Below, one piece after another: positions 36,470-45,140 of a DNA stretch of 64,000 bases. The stretch comes from Humitalea rosea (GTDB taxonomy: Bacteria > Pseudomonadota > Alphaproteobacteria > Acetobacterales > Acetobacteraceae): NCBI RefSeq assembly GCF_003253705.1, contig NZ_QKYU01000013.1, positions 1 to 64,000 on the forward strand, read 5' to 3'. The notes under the pieces are model-generated. The model made no database searches. It was given only the letters and a program-made list of their open reading frames with translations, and had not been told where the DNA came from. Position numbers and translations under genes: made by a program. Every line of letters starts with the position of its first letter. Within the stretch, counting starts at the first letter, position 1.

Positions 36470-36807
36470 GCAACACCAGGGCCACCTTGGCCTATCGCCG
36501 TACCAGCGAGACGACCTCGTTGCGGGAGCAGGAGGCGGATGTTTTTCGTCGCGTGATCGGCGCGCTGCGGGGAGCGGAAGGCGGCGACATCATCCGTGTC
36601 GCCCGCGCCCTGGCCGATACGCGGCGGCTGTGGATGTCGGTGGAATCGGCGCTGCGCGATCCGGGCAACAGCCTGCCGGCGGAGCTGCGCGCCTCCCTGG
36701 TCTCGGTGGCGCGCACCATCCAGCGTGAACTGGATGCGATCCCGCCCGACATCCCCTTCCTGATCGAGATGAACGAGCACGTGGCGGCGGGCCTCTCGGG
36801 GCAATGA
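36466..36807 (+). CDS. flaF: Flagellar biosynthesis regulator FlaF
   Basis: A 113-residue helical protein (TSLREQEADVFRRVIGALRG, LADTRRLWMSVESALRDPGN) matching FlaF, which in alphaproteobacteria is needed for flagellin synthesis or secretion and acts opposite to FlbT. Both ends overlap neighbours by four bases (ATGA), tying flbT, flaF and the DUF1217 gene together. Confidence 0.93.
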   Translation: MSNTRATLAYRRTSETTSLREQEADVFRRVIGALRGAEGGDIIRVARALADTRRLWMSVESALRDPGNSLPAELRASLVSVARTIQRELDAIPPDIPFLIEMNEHVAAGLSGQ

Positions 36808-37592
36808 GCGATGTGCTGACCGGGCTGCTGTCCGCCATCTATGGCACCAGCACGGCCAGCACCGCGACCACCAATCCGTCCATGGCCATCCTGGCACTGC
36901 GCCGGGCCGCGACGGGTGAGACCAAGGGGGCGGCGAAGGAGGCCGAGAGCCCCGCCTTCAAGCGCCAGGCGGAGGCCTTCAAGAAGGCCATCGACAAGGC
37001 CCCGGACATCAAGACCGCGCTGCGCGACCCAAAGATCCTCTCGGTGCTGATGCCGGCGATGGGGATGCCGGATGCCGTCTCCCAACCCGGTCTCGTCCAA
37101 CGGGCGCTGCTGGCCGATCCGAAGGATACCAAGGGCCTACTGTCCAGGCTGACCGATACCCGCTGGAAGGCTGTCGCGACCGCGCTCGACCTTGGCAACA
37201 AGGGGCTGGACGCGCTGAAGGACCCCGAGTTGCAGACCAAGCTGCTGAAGGCGCTGGCCAGCGGTAATTGGCGCACCTCGCAGGATGATGTCGCGACCGG
37301 CGTCTCCGACGCGCTGTATTTCCAGGACAAGGTCGAATCGGCCAAGGACGTCTATGCCATCCTCGGCGATCCGGTGCTGCGCCGGGTGGTGACGGGCGCC
37401 CTCGGCCTGCCCGATGAACTGGCCTTGCAGACGATCGAGGCCCAGGGCCGCGCCGTCACCACCCGGCTGAAGCTCACCAAGCTGCAGGACCCGAAGGAGG
37501 TGAAGCGCCTCGCCGAGCGCTACGTCATGAACCGGGCGATGGAGGCTAATGGCGGGCAGGCGACCTCGCCGCTGCTCTCGCTGTTCGTCTAG
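36804..37592 (+). CDS. DUF1217 flagellar-cluster protein
   Basis: A 262-residue, mainly helical protein. The repeated pattern (FKKAIDKAPDIKTALRDPKI; LSRLTDTRWKAVATALDLGN; FQDKVESAKDVYAILGDPVL; VKRLAERYVMNRAME) is characteristic of DUF1217 proteins encoded in alphaproteobacterial flagellar loci. No signal peptide. The function is unproven; a role in filament or hook export is plausible from location and from coupling to flaF. Confidence 0.85.
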   Translation: MSDVLTGLLSAIYGTSTASTATTNPSMAILALRRAATGETKGAAKEAESPAFKRQAEAFKKAIDKAPDIKTALRDPKILSVLMPAMGMPDAVSQPGLVQRALLADPKDTKGLLSRLTDTRWKAVATALDLGNKGLDALKDPELQTKLLKALASGNWRTSQDDVATGVSDALYFQDKVESAKDVYAILGDPVLRRVVTGALGLPDELALQTIEAQGRAVTTRLKLTKLQDPKEVKRLAERYVMNRAMEANGGQATSPLLSLFV

Positions 37593-37686
37593 GACTGCAA
37601 ACCAGGGCCGCGCGGGCGGGGTTTGACCTTCCGGCAGGGTGGGCCGACCATGCTGCACTGCGAAAGACGGAAAGGCCGCGCCCTTT

Positions 37687-38718
37687 ATGCCGAGTTGGTG
37701 GGTCCAGGCTCGCACCGCCCTTATCGCTGTGATCGGTGGGGGCGTGGCCGCCTGGTTGCATATTCCCCTGCCCTGGATGATCGGCGCCATGTTCGCCAGC
37801 GCGGCCCTGGCCTGGAGCCGGGAGGTCGCGGCCTTCAAGGGCGCGCGGGAGGGTTCGCTGATCCTGCTCGGGCTCGGGCTCGGGCAGACCTTCAACGGGC
37901 CGGTGATCGCGGCCGTCGTGGGCGCCGCGCCGGCGCTGATCCTGGCCGGGGTGATCACCATCGCGAGCGGCCTGGTCGTCTCCCGTCTGTTCATGCGCCT
38001 TGCCAGCACCGATTCGCGGACCGGCTTCTTCTGTGCGGTGCCGGGCGGGATCATGGTCATGGCGGTGCTGGGCCAGCGGGCCGGGGCGGATCTGCCCTCG
38101 ATCACCCTGGCGCAGACCCTGCGCATGGTGATGGTCGTGGTGGTCTTCCCGCCGCTGATCACCTGGCTGGCGCCGCATGTCGCGGACACCGCCTTCTCCG
38201 TGCCGCGGCCGCAGGTCACGGTCTGGCTGCCGGCGTTGATGGCCGCGGGGGCCGTCGTCGCGATCGTGGCCAACCGGTTCCGCTTCGCCAATCCCTGGAT
38301 GCTGGGGCCGTGTTTCATGGCGATCGGCCTCAGCGCCTTCGACGCGATGCCCTCGGGCGTGCCGGTGCCGCTGGTCGATCTGGCGCAGATCGGCATGGGC
38401 ATGAGCCTCGGGATACGGCTGACCCGCAGCTTCATCCTCGGCTCGCAGCGGCTGCTGGTCGCCTCGGTGCTGTCCACGCTGGTGCTTTGCGTGTTGCTCG
38501 CGGTGATCGCCGTGCCGCTGGCGCTGGTCTTCGGCCTGCCGGTCGCGGGCGCGGTCCTCGGCATGGCCCCGGGCGGGATGCCGGAGATGGCGATCACGGC
38601 CAAGGCGCTGGATCTGGCGGTGCCGCTGGTGCTCGGCTTCCATCTGACGCGGGTGGTGCTGTGCAACCTGCTGATCGGGCCGATCTGGCGGATCGGGGTG
38701 CGGTTGGGGGTGGCCTGA
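37687..38718 (+). CDS. AbrB-family membrane protein (duplicated domain)
   Basis: A 343-residue integral membrane protein with about ten helices built from two homologous halves, each with the pattern WMIGAMFASAALAW / LGPCFMAIGLSAF and GLGLGQTFNGPV / IGMGMSLGIRLTR. This is the Gram-negative AbrB duplication family, often misannotated as ammonia monooxygenase or transcriptional regulator. It is unrelated to the DNA-binding AbrB. Transport is likely but the substrate is unknown. The start at 37687 gives a normal first helix; an in-frame start 48 bases upstream lacks support. Confidence 0.85.
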   Translation: MPSWWVQARTALIAVIGGGVAAWLHIPLPWMIGAMFASAALAWSREVAAFKGAREGSLILLGLGLGQTFNGPVIAAVVGAAPALILAGVITIASGLVVSRLFMRLASTDSRTGFFCAVPGGIMVMAVLGQRAGADLPSITLAQTLRMVMVVVVFPPLITWLAPHVADTAFSVPRPQVTVWLPALMAAGAVVAIVANRFRFANPWMLGPCFMAIGLSAFDAMPSGVPVPLVDLAQIGMGMSLGIRLTRSFILGSQRLLVASVLSTLVLCVLLAVIAVPLALVFGLPVAGAVLGMAPGGMPEMAITAKALDLAVPLVLGFHLTRVVLCNLLIGPIWRIGVRLGVA

Positions 38719-38720
38719 GC

Positions 38721-39911
38721 CTACTTGGCCAGGGCGTCCGCGATGCGGGCGGCCAGCCGGGCGGCGACTTCGGCCTTCGGCAGGCGGGGCCAGTCCTCGA
38801 CGCCGCTGGCCGTGACCAGATGCACGGTGTTCTCCGTGCCCCCCATCACATCGCCCGAGACATCATTCGCCACCACCCAGTCACATCCCTTCCGCGCCAG
38901 CTTGTCCTGCGCATTGGCGATGACGTTGGAGGTTTCGGCCGCGAAGCCCACCACCAGCCCTGGCCGCGCCGCGTGGTGGGACAGGGTCGCCAGGATGTCG
39001 GGGTTCAGGGCCAGGACGATCGGGGCGGGCGGCTGGCCGGGGATCTTCTTGATCTTCCCCGTGACCCGCTCGGCGGGCCGGAAATCGGCGACGGCCGCGG
39101 CGCAGACGGCGGCATCGGCGGGCAAGGCGGCCTCGACCGCGGCCAGCATGTCGGCCGCGGTCTCCACCGCGACGATGGCCACGCCAGGGGGCGGAGCGAT
39201 GGCGACCGGCCCCGAGACCAGTGTCACCCGCGCGCCGAGGGCCGCCAGCGCGCCCGCGATGGCATGGCCTTGCCGCCCGCTGCTGCGATTGGCGATGTAG
39301 CGCACGGGGTCCAGCGGCTCATGCGTCGGCCCGCTGGTCACCACCACATGCCGGCCCTTGAGCGGCCCGTCCGCGAAGACGGCGGCGATGGCGGCCAGGA
39401 TCGCGGCGGGCTCGACCAGGCGGCCGGGGCCATCCTCGGGCTCGGCCATGGCGCCCGAATCCGGGCCGATGAAACCGACGCCCCGTGCGCGGAGGGCCGC
39501 GACATTCGCGCGGGTCGCGGGGTTCTCCCACATCGCGGGGTTCATGGCGGGGGCAACCATCACCGGCTTGCGCGTCGCCAGCAGCACGGCGGCGGCCAGA
39601 TCATCGGTCAGCCCAGCCGCCATTCGCGCCAGCAGATCGGCGCTGGCCGGCGCCACCACCACCAGATCCGGCGCCCGCGCGAGGCGGATATGGCCGGCGG
39701 CGGCTTCCTGCGACAGCGACCAGAGGTCGTCCATCACCGCCTCGCCGCAGATCGCCTGCAAGGCATGGGGGGTGACGAAGCGCTGACCGCCGGCGGTAAG
39801 CAGCGGCGTGACCCGCGCGCCCTGTTTGCGCAGCAGCCGGGCCAGCTCCAGCGCCTTATAGGCGGCGACGCTGCCCGAGACGATCAGCAGGACATGCCGG
39901 CCGGCCAGCAT
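38721..39911 (-). CDS. coaBC: Phosphopantothenoylcysteine decarboxylase / synthetase
   Basis: The 396-residue bifunctional enzyme of coenzyme A synthesis has an N-terminal CoaC flavoprotein domain (about residues 1-180) with VSGSVAAYKALELARLLRKQ, the active-site Asn segment APAMNPAMWENPATRAN and the preceding GLTDDLAAAVLLA. The C-terminal CoaB domain has VVVTSGPTHEPLDPVRYIAN RSSGRQG and AAAVADFRP with the KIKK motif. It couples CTP-dependent cysteine addition to decarboxylation in the cytosol. The ubiE stop lies three bases upstream of its start, so the two are co-transcribed. Confidence 0.96.
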   Translation of the reverse strand: MLAGRHVLLIVSGSVAAYKALELARLLRKQGARVTPLLTAGGQRFVTPHALQAICGEAVMDDLWSLSQEAAAGHIRLARAPDLVVVAPASADLLARMAAGLTDDLAAAVLLATRKPVMVAPAMNPAMWENPATRANVAALRARGVGFIGPDSGAMAEPEDGPGRLVEPAAILAAIAAVFADGPLKGRHVVVTSGPTHEPLDPVRYIANRSSGRQGHAIAGALAALGARVTLVSGPVAIAPPPGVAIVAVETAADMLAAVEAALPADAAVCAAAVADFRPAERVTGKIKKIPGQPPAPIVLALNPDILATLSHHAARPGLVVGFAAETSNVIANAQDKLARKGCDWVVANDVSGDVMGGTENTVHLVTASGVEDWPRLPKAEVAARLAARIADALAK

Positions 39912-39914
39912 CCC

Positions 39915-40658
39915 CTAGAGCCGCCAGCCGGAATGGATCGCGACGATGCCGCCCGAGAGGTTCCGGTAGCCGACATGGCCAAGCCCGGCCCCGCGGAACA
40001 TGCCCGCCAGCGTCTCCTGGTTCGGGAACATGCGGATGCTTTCGGCCAGATACTGGTAGGAGTCGGCATCCTTGGCGACGCGCGCGCCGATGGCCGGCAG
40101 CGCCTTGAAGGACCAGGCATCGTAGAGCGGCCGAAGTGCGGCGATGGCCAGGGTCGAGAATTCCAGCACGCAGAGCTTGCCGCCCGGGCGCAGCACGCGC
40201 CGGGCCTCGGCCAGCACCGCATCCTTGTCGGTGCAGTTGCGCAAACCAAACGCCATGGAGACCCGCGTCACCGACTTGTCCGGCAGCGGCATCCGCTCGG
40301 CATCGGCGCAGACGAAGGACACGCCCTCCATCAACCCGCGCGACAGGGCGCGGCCCTGGCCGACGTTGAGCATGCTGTGGTTGATATCGGCCAGGATCAC
40401 CTCGGCGGCACCCCGTTCCTTGGCCAGGAAGGCGACATCGCCGGTCCCGGCCGCCAGATCCAGCAGCGTGTCGCGCGGCCCGGCGCCGATCGTGTTGACG
40501 AAGATCCGCTTCCAGACCCGATGCAGGCCGAGGGACATCAGATCGTTCATGGCGTCATAGGATGGTGCCACGCTGTCGAAGACGGCGCGGACCATGCCGG
40601 CCTTCTGGTCGCGGGGGACGTCGCGGAAGCCGAAATCGGCGGTCTCTGGCTGGGTCAT
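39915..40658 (-). CDS. ubiE: Ubiquinone/menaquinone C-methyltransferase UbiE
   Basis: A 247-residue SAM-dependent methyltransferase for quinone biosynthesis. It has motif I LLDLAAGTGDVAFLA (about residues 68-82), the DxMxxMSLGLHRVWK N-terminal signature and the UbiE-specific MAFGLRNCTD and LRPGGKLCVLEFS. The start at 40658 was chosen because MTQPETADFGFRDV matches family N-termini. It is divergent from mutM with 46 bp between. Confidence 0.96.
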   Translation of the reverse strand: MTQPETADFGFRDVPRDQKAGMVRAVFDSVAPSYDAMNDLMSLGLHRVWKRIFVNTIGAGPRDTLLDLAAGTGDVAFLAKERGAAEVILADINHSMLNVGQGRALSRGLMEGVSFVCADAERMPLPDKSVTRVSMAFGLRNCTDKDAVLAEARRVLRPGGKLCVLEFSTLAIAALRPLYDAWSFKALPAIGARVAKDADSYQYLAESIRMFPNQETLAGMFRGAGLGHVGYRNLSGGIVAIHSGWRL

Positions 40659-40704
40659 GCCTTCGCATATAGCGCCGTCGCGCGTTTGCGGTAAGCAAGC
40701 CCCC

Positions 40705-41598
40705 ATGCCTGAACTTCCCGAAGTCGAGACAGTGATGCGCGGCCTGGCCGCCGTGATGCAGGGGCGCCGCATCCGCCACGCCGAAACCATGCGGGAAGGG
40801 CTGCGCTGGCCCTTCCCCAAGGGCTTGGCGGCGCGGCTGACCGGGGCCGAGGTGCTGAGTTTTCGGCGTCGCGCGAAGTTCATGCTGATGCGGATCGAGG
40901 GCGGCACCAGCGTGCTCATCCACCTCGGCATGTCCGGGCGGATGGTGGCGCGCGGCTCGGCCTACGTCGCCGCGCGCCAGGGGCCGCAGGGGGCGATCAG
41001 CGATGCCCGCGGCCACAACGCCCCGCCGGAGCTGCATGAGCATCTGGTGATGACCCTGGATGACGGCACCCGCATCGGCTTCGTCGATCCGCGCCGCTTC
41101 GGCTGCGTCGATCTGGTGCCGACCGCGGCCGAGGATGCCCATCGCCTGCTGGTCGGCATCGGGCCGGAACCGCTGGACGACGCCTTCACCCCCGCCGTGC
41201 TGGGGGCCGCACTGACCGGGAAGCAGACGCCGATCAAGGCCGCCTTGCTCGACCAGAAGATCGTGGCGGGCCTGGGCAACATCTACGTCGCCGAGGCGCT
41301 CTACCGCGCCGGCATCTCGCCGCTGCGGCTGGCCGGGACCGTGGCGGGCGCGCGCTCGGTGCGGCTGGTGCCGGCGATCAAGGCGGTGCTGACCGAGAGC
41401 ATCGAGGCGGGCGGCTCATCCCTGCGCGACTATGTGCGCGCGGATGGCGAGATCGGCATCTTCCAGGAGAATTTCGCCGTCTATGGCCGCGCCGGGCAGC
41501 CTTGCCCGGACTGCCCTGGACTGCCCGGCTGCGGCGGGGTGCAGCAGATCACGCAGTCCGGGCGGAGCAGTTTTTTCTGCCCGAAGACGCAGCGTTAG
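40705..41598 (+). CDS. mutM: Formamidopyrimidine-DNA glycosylase (Fpg/MutM)
   Basis: The 297-residue repair enzyme removes 8-oxoguanine and formamidopyrimidines and cleaves the abasic site. The catalytic N-terminus PELPEVETV (Pro2, Glu3) and the H2TH region (LLDQKIVAGLGNIYVAEALY) are intact. The zinc-finger end is PCPDCPGLPGCGGVQ ... SFFCPKTQR. The usual final CxxC is CPKT here, with an extra Cys in GLPGC, so the fourth ligand is either shifted or absent. Length matches the family. Stop and next gene (opposite strand) overlap by four bases. Confidence 0.96.
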   Translation: MPELPEVETVMRGLAAVMQGRRIRHAETMREGLRWPFPKGLAARLTGAEVLSFRRRAKFMLMRIEGGTSVLIHLGMSGRMVARGSAYVAARQGPQGAISDARGHNAPPELHEHLVMTLDDGTRIGFVDPRRFGCVDLVPTAAEDAHRLLVGIGPEPLDDAFTPAVLGAALTGKQTPIKAALLDQKIVAGLGNIYVAEALYRAGISPLRLAGTVAGARSVRLVPAIKAVLTESIEAGGSSLRDYVRADGEIGIFQENFAVYGRAGQPCPDCPGLPGCGGVQQITQSGRSSFFCPKTQR

Positions 41599-42605
41599 GC
41601 CACAGCGACCCCCTTGCTGGTCGAATACTCGAAGTGCAGCGCCTCGCCCGGGAACACCCGGGGGTGGATCGCATGCGCCGCCATCGCGGCCTCCGAGAAG
41701 CCTTGCAGGATCAGCTTCAGCTTGCCCGGATAGGTCGCGATATCGCCGATCGCGAAGACGCCCGGCAGGTTCGTCTCCAGCGTCGCGGGCGTGACCGTGA
41801 CGTGGCTTTTGTCGAGCCCCAGGCCCCAATCGGCGATCGGCCCCAGCTCCATCGACAGGCCGAAGAAGGCCAGCAGATGATCGGCCGGCAGGCTGCGGGT
41901 CTCGCCCTTCAGGGTCGCGACCTCGACCTGTCGCAGCAGCCCCGCCTCACCGGACAGGCCATGCAGCTGGTAGGGGATCACCATCTCCACCTCGCCGGCC
42001 GCGGCCGCGGCTTCCAGCCTTGCGACGCTCTCCGGGGCGGCGCGGAATTTCGGGCGGCGATGGACGAAATAGACCTTCGCGGCCACGTCCTTGAGGCTCA
42101 GCGCCCAATCCACCGCCGAGTCGCCGCCACCGGCGATGACGACGGATTTGCCCCGGAACTCCTCCTTGCGCGCGACGAAGTAGCGCACGCCGCCGGTCAG
42201 CTCGAAGGGCTCGATCCCCGCCAGAGGCGGGCGGTTGGGGCCGAAGGCGCCGGCACCCGCCGCGATCACCACCGCTCGGGCCCGCACCCGGGCCCCGGCG
42301 CTGGTGCCGATCTCAAGCCAGCCGTCGCCGACATCGGCCAGGCTCTCCACTCGCTGGCCCAGCAGCAGATGCGGCGCGAAGGGGGCGGCCTGGCGCTCCA
42401 GTGCCTGGATCAGCTCGCCGCCATCGATCGCGGGATGGGCCGGAATGTCGTAGATCGGTTTCTCTGGGTAGAGCGCGCTGCATTGCCCGCCGATGGCATC
42501 GAGCGCGTCGATCACCACGCAGCGCATCTTCAGCATTCCGCATTCGAACACCGCGAACAGGCCAACCGGCCCCGCCCCGATGATCGCAACATCCGTCTCG
42601 ATCAT
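41595..42605 (-). CDS. Ferredoxin-NADP+ reductase-type flavoprotein
   Basis: A 336-residue thioredoxin-reductase-like oxidoreductase. FAD site: DVAIIGAGPVGLFAVFECGM (residues 4-23). NAD(P) site: VVIAGGGDSAVDWAL (about residues 155-169). C-terminal FAD contact: GVFAIGDIATYPGKLKLI. There is no CxxC redox pair, and the GGQCSALYPEKPIYDIP signature is that of TrxR-like ferredoxin/flavodoxin-NADP+ reductases (YumC type). It would recycle ferredoxin or flavodoxin in the cytosol. The gene symbol is uncertain. Confidence 0.9.
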   Translation of the reverse strand: MIETDVAIIGAGPVGLFAVFECGMLKMRCVVIDALDAIGGQCSALYPEKPIYDIPAHPAIDGGELIQALERQAAPFAPHLLLGQRVESLADVGDGWLEIGTSAGARVRARAVVIAAGAGAFGPNRPPLAGIEPFELTGGVRYFVARKEEFRGKSVVIAGGGDSAVDWALSLKDVAAKVYFVHRRPKFRAAPESVARLEAAAAAGEVEMVIPYQLHGLSGEAGLLRQVEVATLKGETRSLPADHLLAFFGLSMELGPIADWGLGLDKSHVTVTPATLETNLPGVFAIGDIATYPGKLKLILQGFSEAAMAAHAIHPRVFPGEALHFEYSTSKGVAVA

Positions 42606-42721
42606 GCCCAACCCCGATCTACCGGCCCCGGAAATAGGCGCAGATGGGCCGCGCGGCCAGTCATGCCTATGGGGGCCATGCTTGTGAGGGTCTGCCCAGG
42701 CTGGCACATAAGCTCCGCGCC

Positions 42722-43162
42722 ATGCCCGATCCTTTGATTCTCCCCAGCCTCGCCGCGACCGAGGCCCTGGCCGCGCGACTCGCAGGCTTGGCGCGGCCCG
42801 GCGACGCGATCCTGCTGGAGGGGCCGCTGGGCGTGGGGAAATCAGCGCTCGCGCGTGCGTTCCTGCGGGCCAGGGCCGGCGATGCGGGCTTGGAAGTGCC
42901 GTCGCCGACCTTCACTCTGGTCCAGGCCTATGATCTGCCGGGCGCGGTCGTGCATCACTTCGACCTGTGGCGATTGGATGGGGTGGGCGATGTCGCGGAG
43001 CTTGGCTGGGACGAGGCGCGGGAGGGGATCGTGCTGGTCGAATGGCCGGACCGGCTGGGCGAGCTGCGCCCGCGGGACGCGCTCAGCGTGAGCCTCGCCC
43101 CCGGCGCCACCGAGGACAGCCGCATCGCCCATCTCGCGGGCTGGGAGGATCGCCTCGCATGA
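42722..43162 (+). CDS. tsaE: tRNA threonylcarbamoyladenosine ATPase TsaE
   Basis: A 146-residue P-loop ATPase needed for the t6A37 modification with TsaB/TsaD. Walker A is LEGPLGVGKSALARAFLRA (about residues 35-53). PSPTFTLVQAYD and the HFDLWRL motif (YRL-type Walker B) follow, then ELGWDEAREGIVLVEWPDRL. It heads the tsaE-amgK-murU-addB-addA run, a recurrent alphaproteobacterial order, and is ATGA-coupled to amgK. Confidence 0.95.
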   Translation: MPDPLILPSLAATEALAARLAGLARPGDAILLEGPLGVGKSALARAFLRARAGDAGLEVPSPTFTLVQAYDLPGAVVHHFDLWRLDGVGDVAELGWDEAREGIVLVEWPDRLGELRPRDALSVSLAPGATEDSRIAHLAGWEDRLA

Positions 43163-44223
43163 CCGACCGCCGCCAACTGGCCGAGGCCTTCCTGGCCGCG
43201 CATGGCTTCGCCGGCGCGGCGCGGCGGCCCTTGCCGCAGGATGCGTCCCGCCGCGCCTATACCCGGCTTGCCGGCGGCGCGCTGCTGATGGACGCGCCGG
43301 CGCCCGAGGATGTGCGGCCCTTCCTGCATGTCGCGCGGCACCTCGCCCGTATCGGCCTCTCAGCCCCCAAGATCCTGGCCGCCGATGCCGAGGCGGGTTT
43401 CCTGCTGATCGAGGATTTCGGCGAGGCCACCCATGCGATGCTGTTGGATACGGCCCCCGAGGCGGCTCAGCGCCTCTATGGCCGGGCGGTCGAAACCCTC
43501 GCCGCTTTGCATGCCGCACCGCCGCCGCCCGGTCTGCCGGCCTGGGATTCGGCGGCCATGGTCGTGGCCACGGCAGCGACCTTCCGGGACTGGTGGTGGC
43601 CCGCGGCCTTCGGCGCTCCCGCCTCGGCCGCCGCTGCCGCCGGGCTCGCGCGGGCGCTGACGGCCATGCTGGCGCCCTTCGAGGGCGCGGGCTGCTTCGT
43701 CCACCGCGACTACTTCCCCGCCAATCTGCTGGACCTGCCCGATCGCGCGGGTCCTGCCGGCACCGGGGTGATCGACTTCCAGGACGCGGCCATCGGCCAC
43801 CCCGCCTATGACCTTGTCAGCCTGGTCGAGGATGCCCGGCGCGATGTGGCGCCCGCCGTGCGGGCGGCGGCGATCGCGCGCTATCTGGCGCTGCGGCCGG
43901 AGCTGGACCCGGCCGGTTTCACCGCCGCCATGGCCGCATTGGCGGCGCAGCGGCATCTGCGCGTGGCGGCGCTCTGGGTCCGGCTGGCGCTGCGGGATGG
44001 CAAGCCCGGCTACCTCGTCCACGGCCCGCGCTGCTGGGCCATGCTCGGCCGCGCCCTGGCGCATCCCGCCTGCGCCCCGCTGGCCGCCTTTTTGGATGAT
44101 GCGGTGCCGCATCACCTGCGCTGCAACCCGCGCGACATGGCGCCCCGGATGCGGGACACTGCCCCTAGTGTCCCGCATCTGAAGTTCGCCGCTGTGCGGC
44201 TGCCTTCAGCTTCGGGACACTAG
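43159..44223 (+). CDS. amgK: N-acetylmuramate/N-acetylglucosamine kinase AmgK
   Basis: A 354-residue aminoglycoside-phosphotransferase-fold kinase. The catalytic loop is FVHRDYFPANLLDL (about residues 190-203), with metal-binding GVIDFQDAAIGHPAYDL following. Placement between tsaE and murU identifies the AmgK-MurU peptidoglycan recycling route, in which AmgK phosphorylates the anomeric carbon of MurNAc. The final ~20 codons lie in an inverted-repeat element that begins at 44148, so the native C-terminus has probably been replaced; the kinase core is unaffected. Confidence 0.9.
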   Translation: MTDRRQLAEAFLAAHGFAGAARRPLPQDASRRAYTRLAGGALLMDAPAPEDVRPFLHVARHLARIGLSAPKILAADAEAGFLLIEDFGEATHAMLLDTAPEAAQRLYGRAVETLAALHAAPPPPGLPAWDSAAMVVATAATFRDWWWPAAFGAPASAAAAAGLARALTAMLAPFEGAGCFVHRDYFPANLLDLPDRAGPAGTGVIDFQDAAIGHPAYDLVSLVEDARRDVAPAVRAAAIARYLALRPELDPAGFTAAMAALAAQRHLRVAALWVRLALRDGKPGYLVHGPRCWAMLGRALAHPACAPLAAFLDDAVPHHLRCNPRDMAPRMRDTAPSVPHLKFAAVRLPSASGH

Positions 44224-44295
44224 CCTTCGTTTTGAGTGGCCTGCTTATCCCCAAAGCTCGCCGCGAAGAGCGGCGAACTTCGGGGGCAGGACACT
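44148..44295. repeat. MITE/REP-like inverted-repeat element at amgK 3' end
   Basis: A perfect 13-bp palindromic pair (GATGCGGGACACT / AGTGTCCCGCATC) covers 44148-44179. The outer pair 44167-44193 and 44269-44295 forms 27-bp terminal inverted repeats matching at 21 positions, including AGTGTCC at the tip and GAAGTTCGCCGCT inside. Smaller hairpins (GCCGC/GCGGC) lie within, and GGACACTAG occurs twice. There is no transposase gene, so it would be a non-autonomous element. Confidence 0.75.
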
Positions 44296-44322
44296 AGCCG
44301 ACCCAATCGAGGACCGAGCCCT

Positions 44323-45084
44323 TTGACGTTTTCGCTGACCCCCGAGACCCCGCCCGGCATCACCCTGACCCATGCCATGGTGCTGGCGGCGGGCCTCGGC
44401 ACGCGGATGCGTCCGCTGACCGAGACCCGGCCCAAGCCGCTGTTGCCGCTGGCCGGGCGGTCGCTGCTCGACCATGCGCTGGACCGTGTCGCCGATGCCG
44501 GGATCGGGCAGGCGGTGGTGAATGCCTATTGGCTACCGGAGCAGATCGTCGCGGCCTGCGCCGGGCGGACCAGCCCCGAGGTGACCGTCCTGACCGAAAC
44601 GACGCTGCTGGAAACCGGCGGCGGCGTGGCGGCGGCCCTGCCATATTTGGGGGAGGGGCCCTTCGCCGTGGTGAATGGCGATGCCTTCTGGCTGGATGGG
44701 CCGCGCCCGGCGCTGACCCGGCTCGCCCAGGCCTTCGATCCCGCGACCATGGATGTGCTGCTGCTGCTGATCCGCGCCGCGACAGTGGAGGGTGAGGTCG
44801 GGCGCGGCGATTTCTTCCTCGATCCTGTGGGCCATCTGCGGCGGCCGAAGGAGCGGGAGATCGCGCCCTACCTCTTCGGCGGCGTGCAGATCCTCGCCCC
44901 TGCGGCCTTCGAGGGCGCGCCCACTGGCGCCTTCAGCCTGAACCGCATCTATGACGCGGCGATCGAGGCCGGGCGCGGCTTCGCGCTGGTGCATGACGGG
45001 GCCTGGTTCCACCTCTCGACCCCTGCGGATTTGCAGCAGGCCGGCCAGGCCCTGGCCGATGGGCTGCCGAGGCGCCTGTTCTGA
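44323..45084 (+). CDS. murU: N-acetylmuramate-1-phosphate uridylyltransferase MurU
   Basis: A 253-residue nucleotidyltransferase making UDP-MurNAc from MurNAc-1-phosphate, bypassing de novo fosfomycin-sensitive synthesis. The signature is MVLAAGLGTRMRPLTETRPK followed by PLLPLAG, with VVNGDAFW as the metal-binding Asp segment and LNRIYDAAI near the C-terminus. No ATG precedes the signature except the Met within it (44375). TTG 44323 with GAGG upstream is the likely start, after the inverted-repeat element that ends at 44295, which may have displaced original start signals. Confidence 0.88.
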   Translation: MTFSLTPETPPGITLTHAMVLAAGLGTRMRPLTETRPKPLLPLAGRSLLDHALDRVADAGIGQAVVNAYWLPEQIVAACAGRTSPEVTVLTETTLLETGGGVAAALPYLGEGPFAVVNGDAFWLDGPRPALTRLAQAFDPATMDVLLLLIRAATVEGEVGRGDFFLDPVGHLRRPKEREIAPYLFGGVQILAPAAFEGAPTGAFSLNRIYDAAIEAGRGFALVHDGAWFHLSTPADLQQAGQALADGLPRRLF

Positions 45085-45140
45085 TCCGCCTGGCCAGCAT
45101 TCCCGCCCATGCCGATTTCCTCGGCAGCCTGGCGGCGGGT

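Noticed and set aside
37623-40694. 1023-codon plus-strand frame over the AbrB-family gene, coaBC and ubiE
   Set aside because: It crosses three clearly identified genes; its sequence is Gly/Arg/His-rich with no family resemblance.
45109-45111. ATG as the addB start
   Set aside because: It is out of frame with addB.
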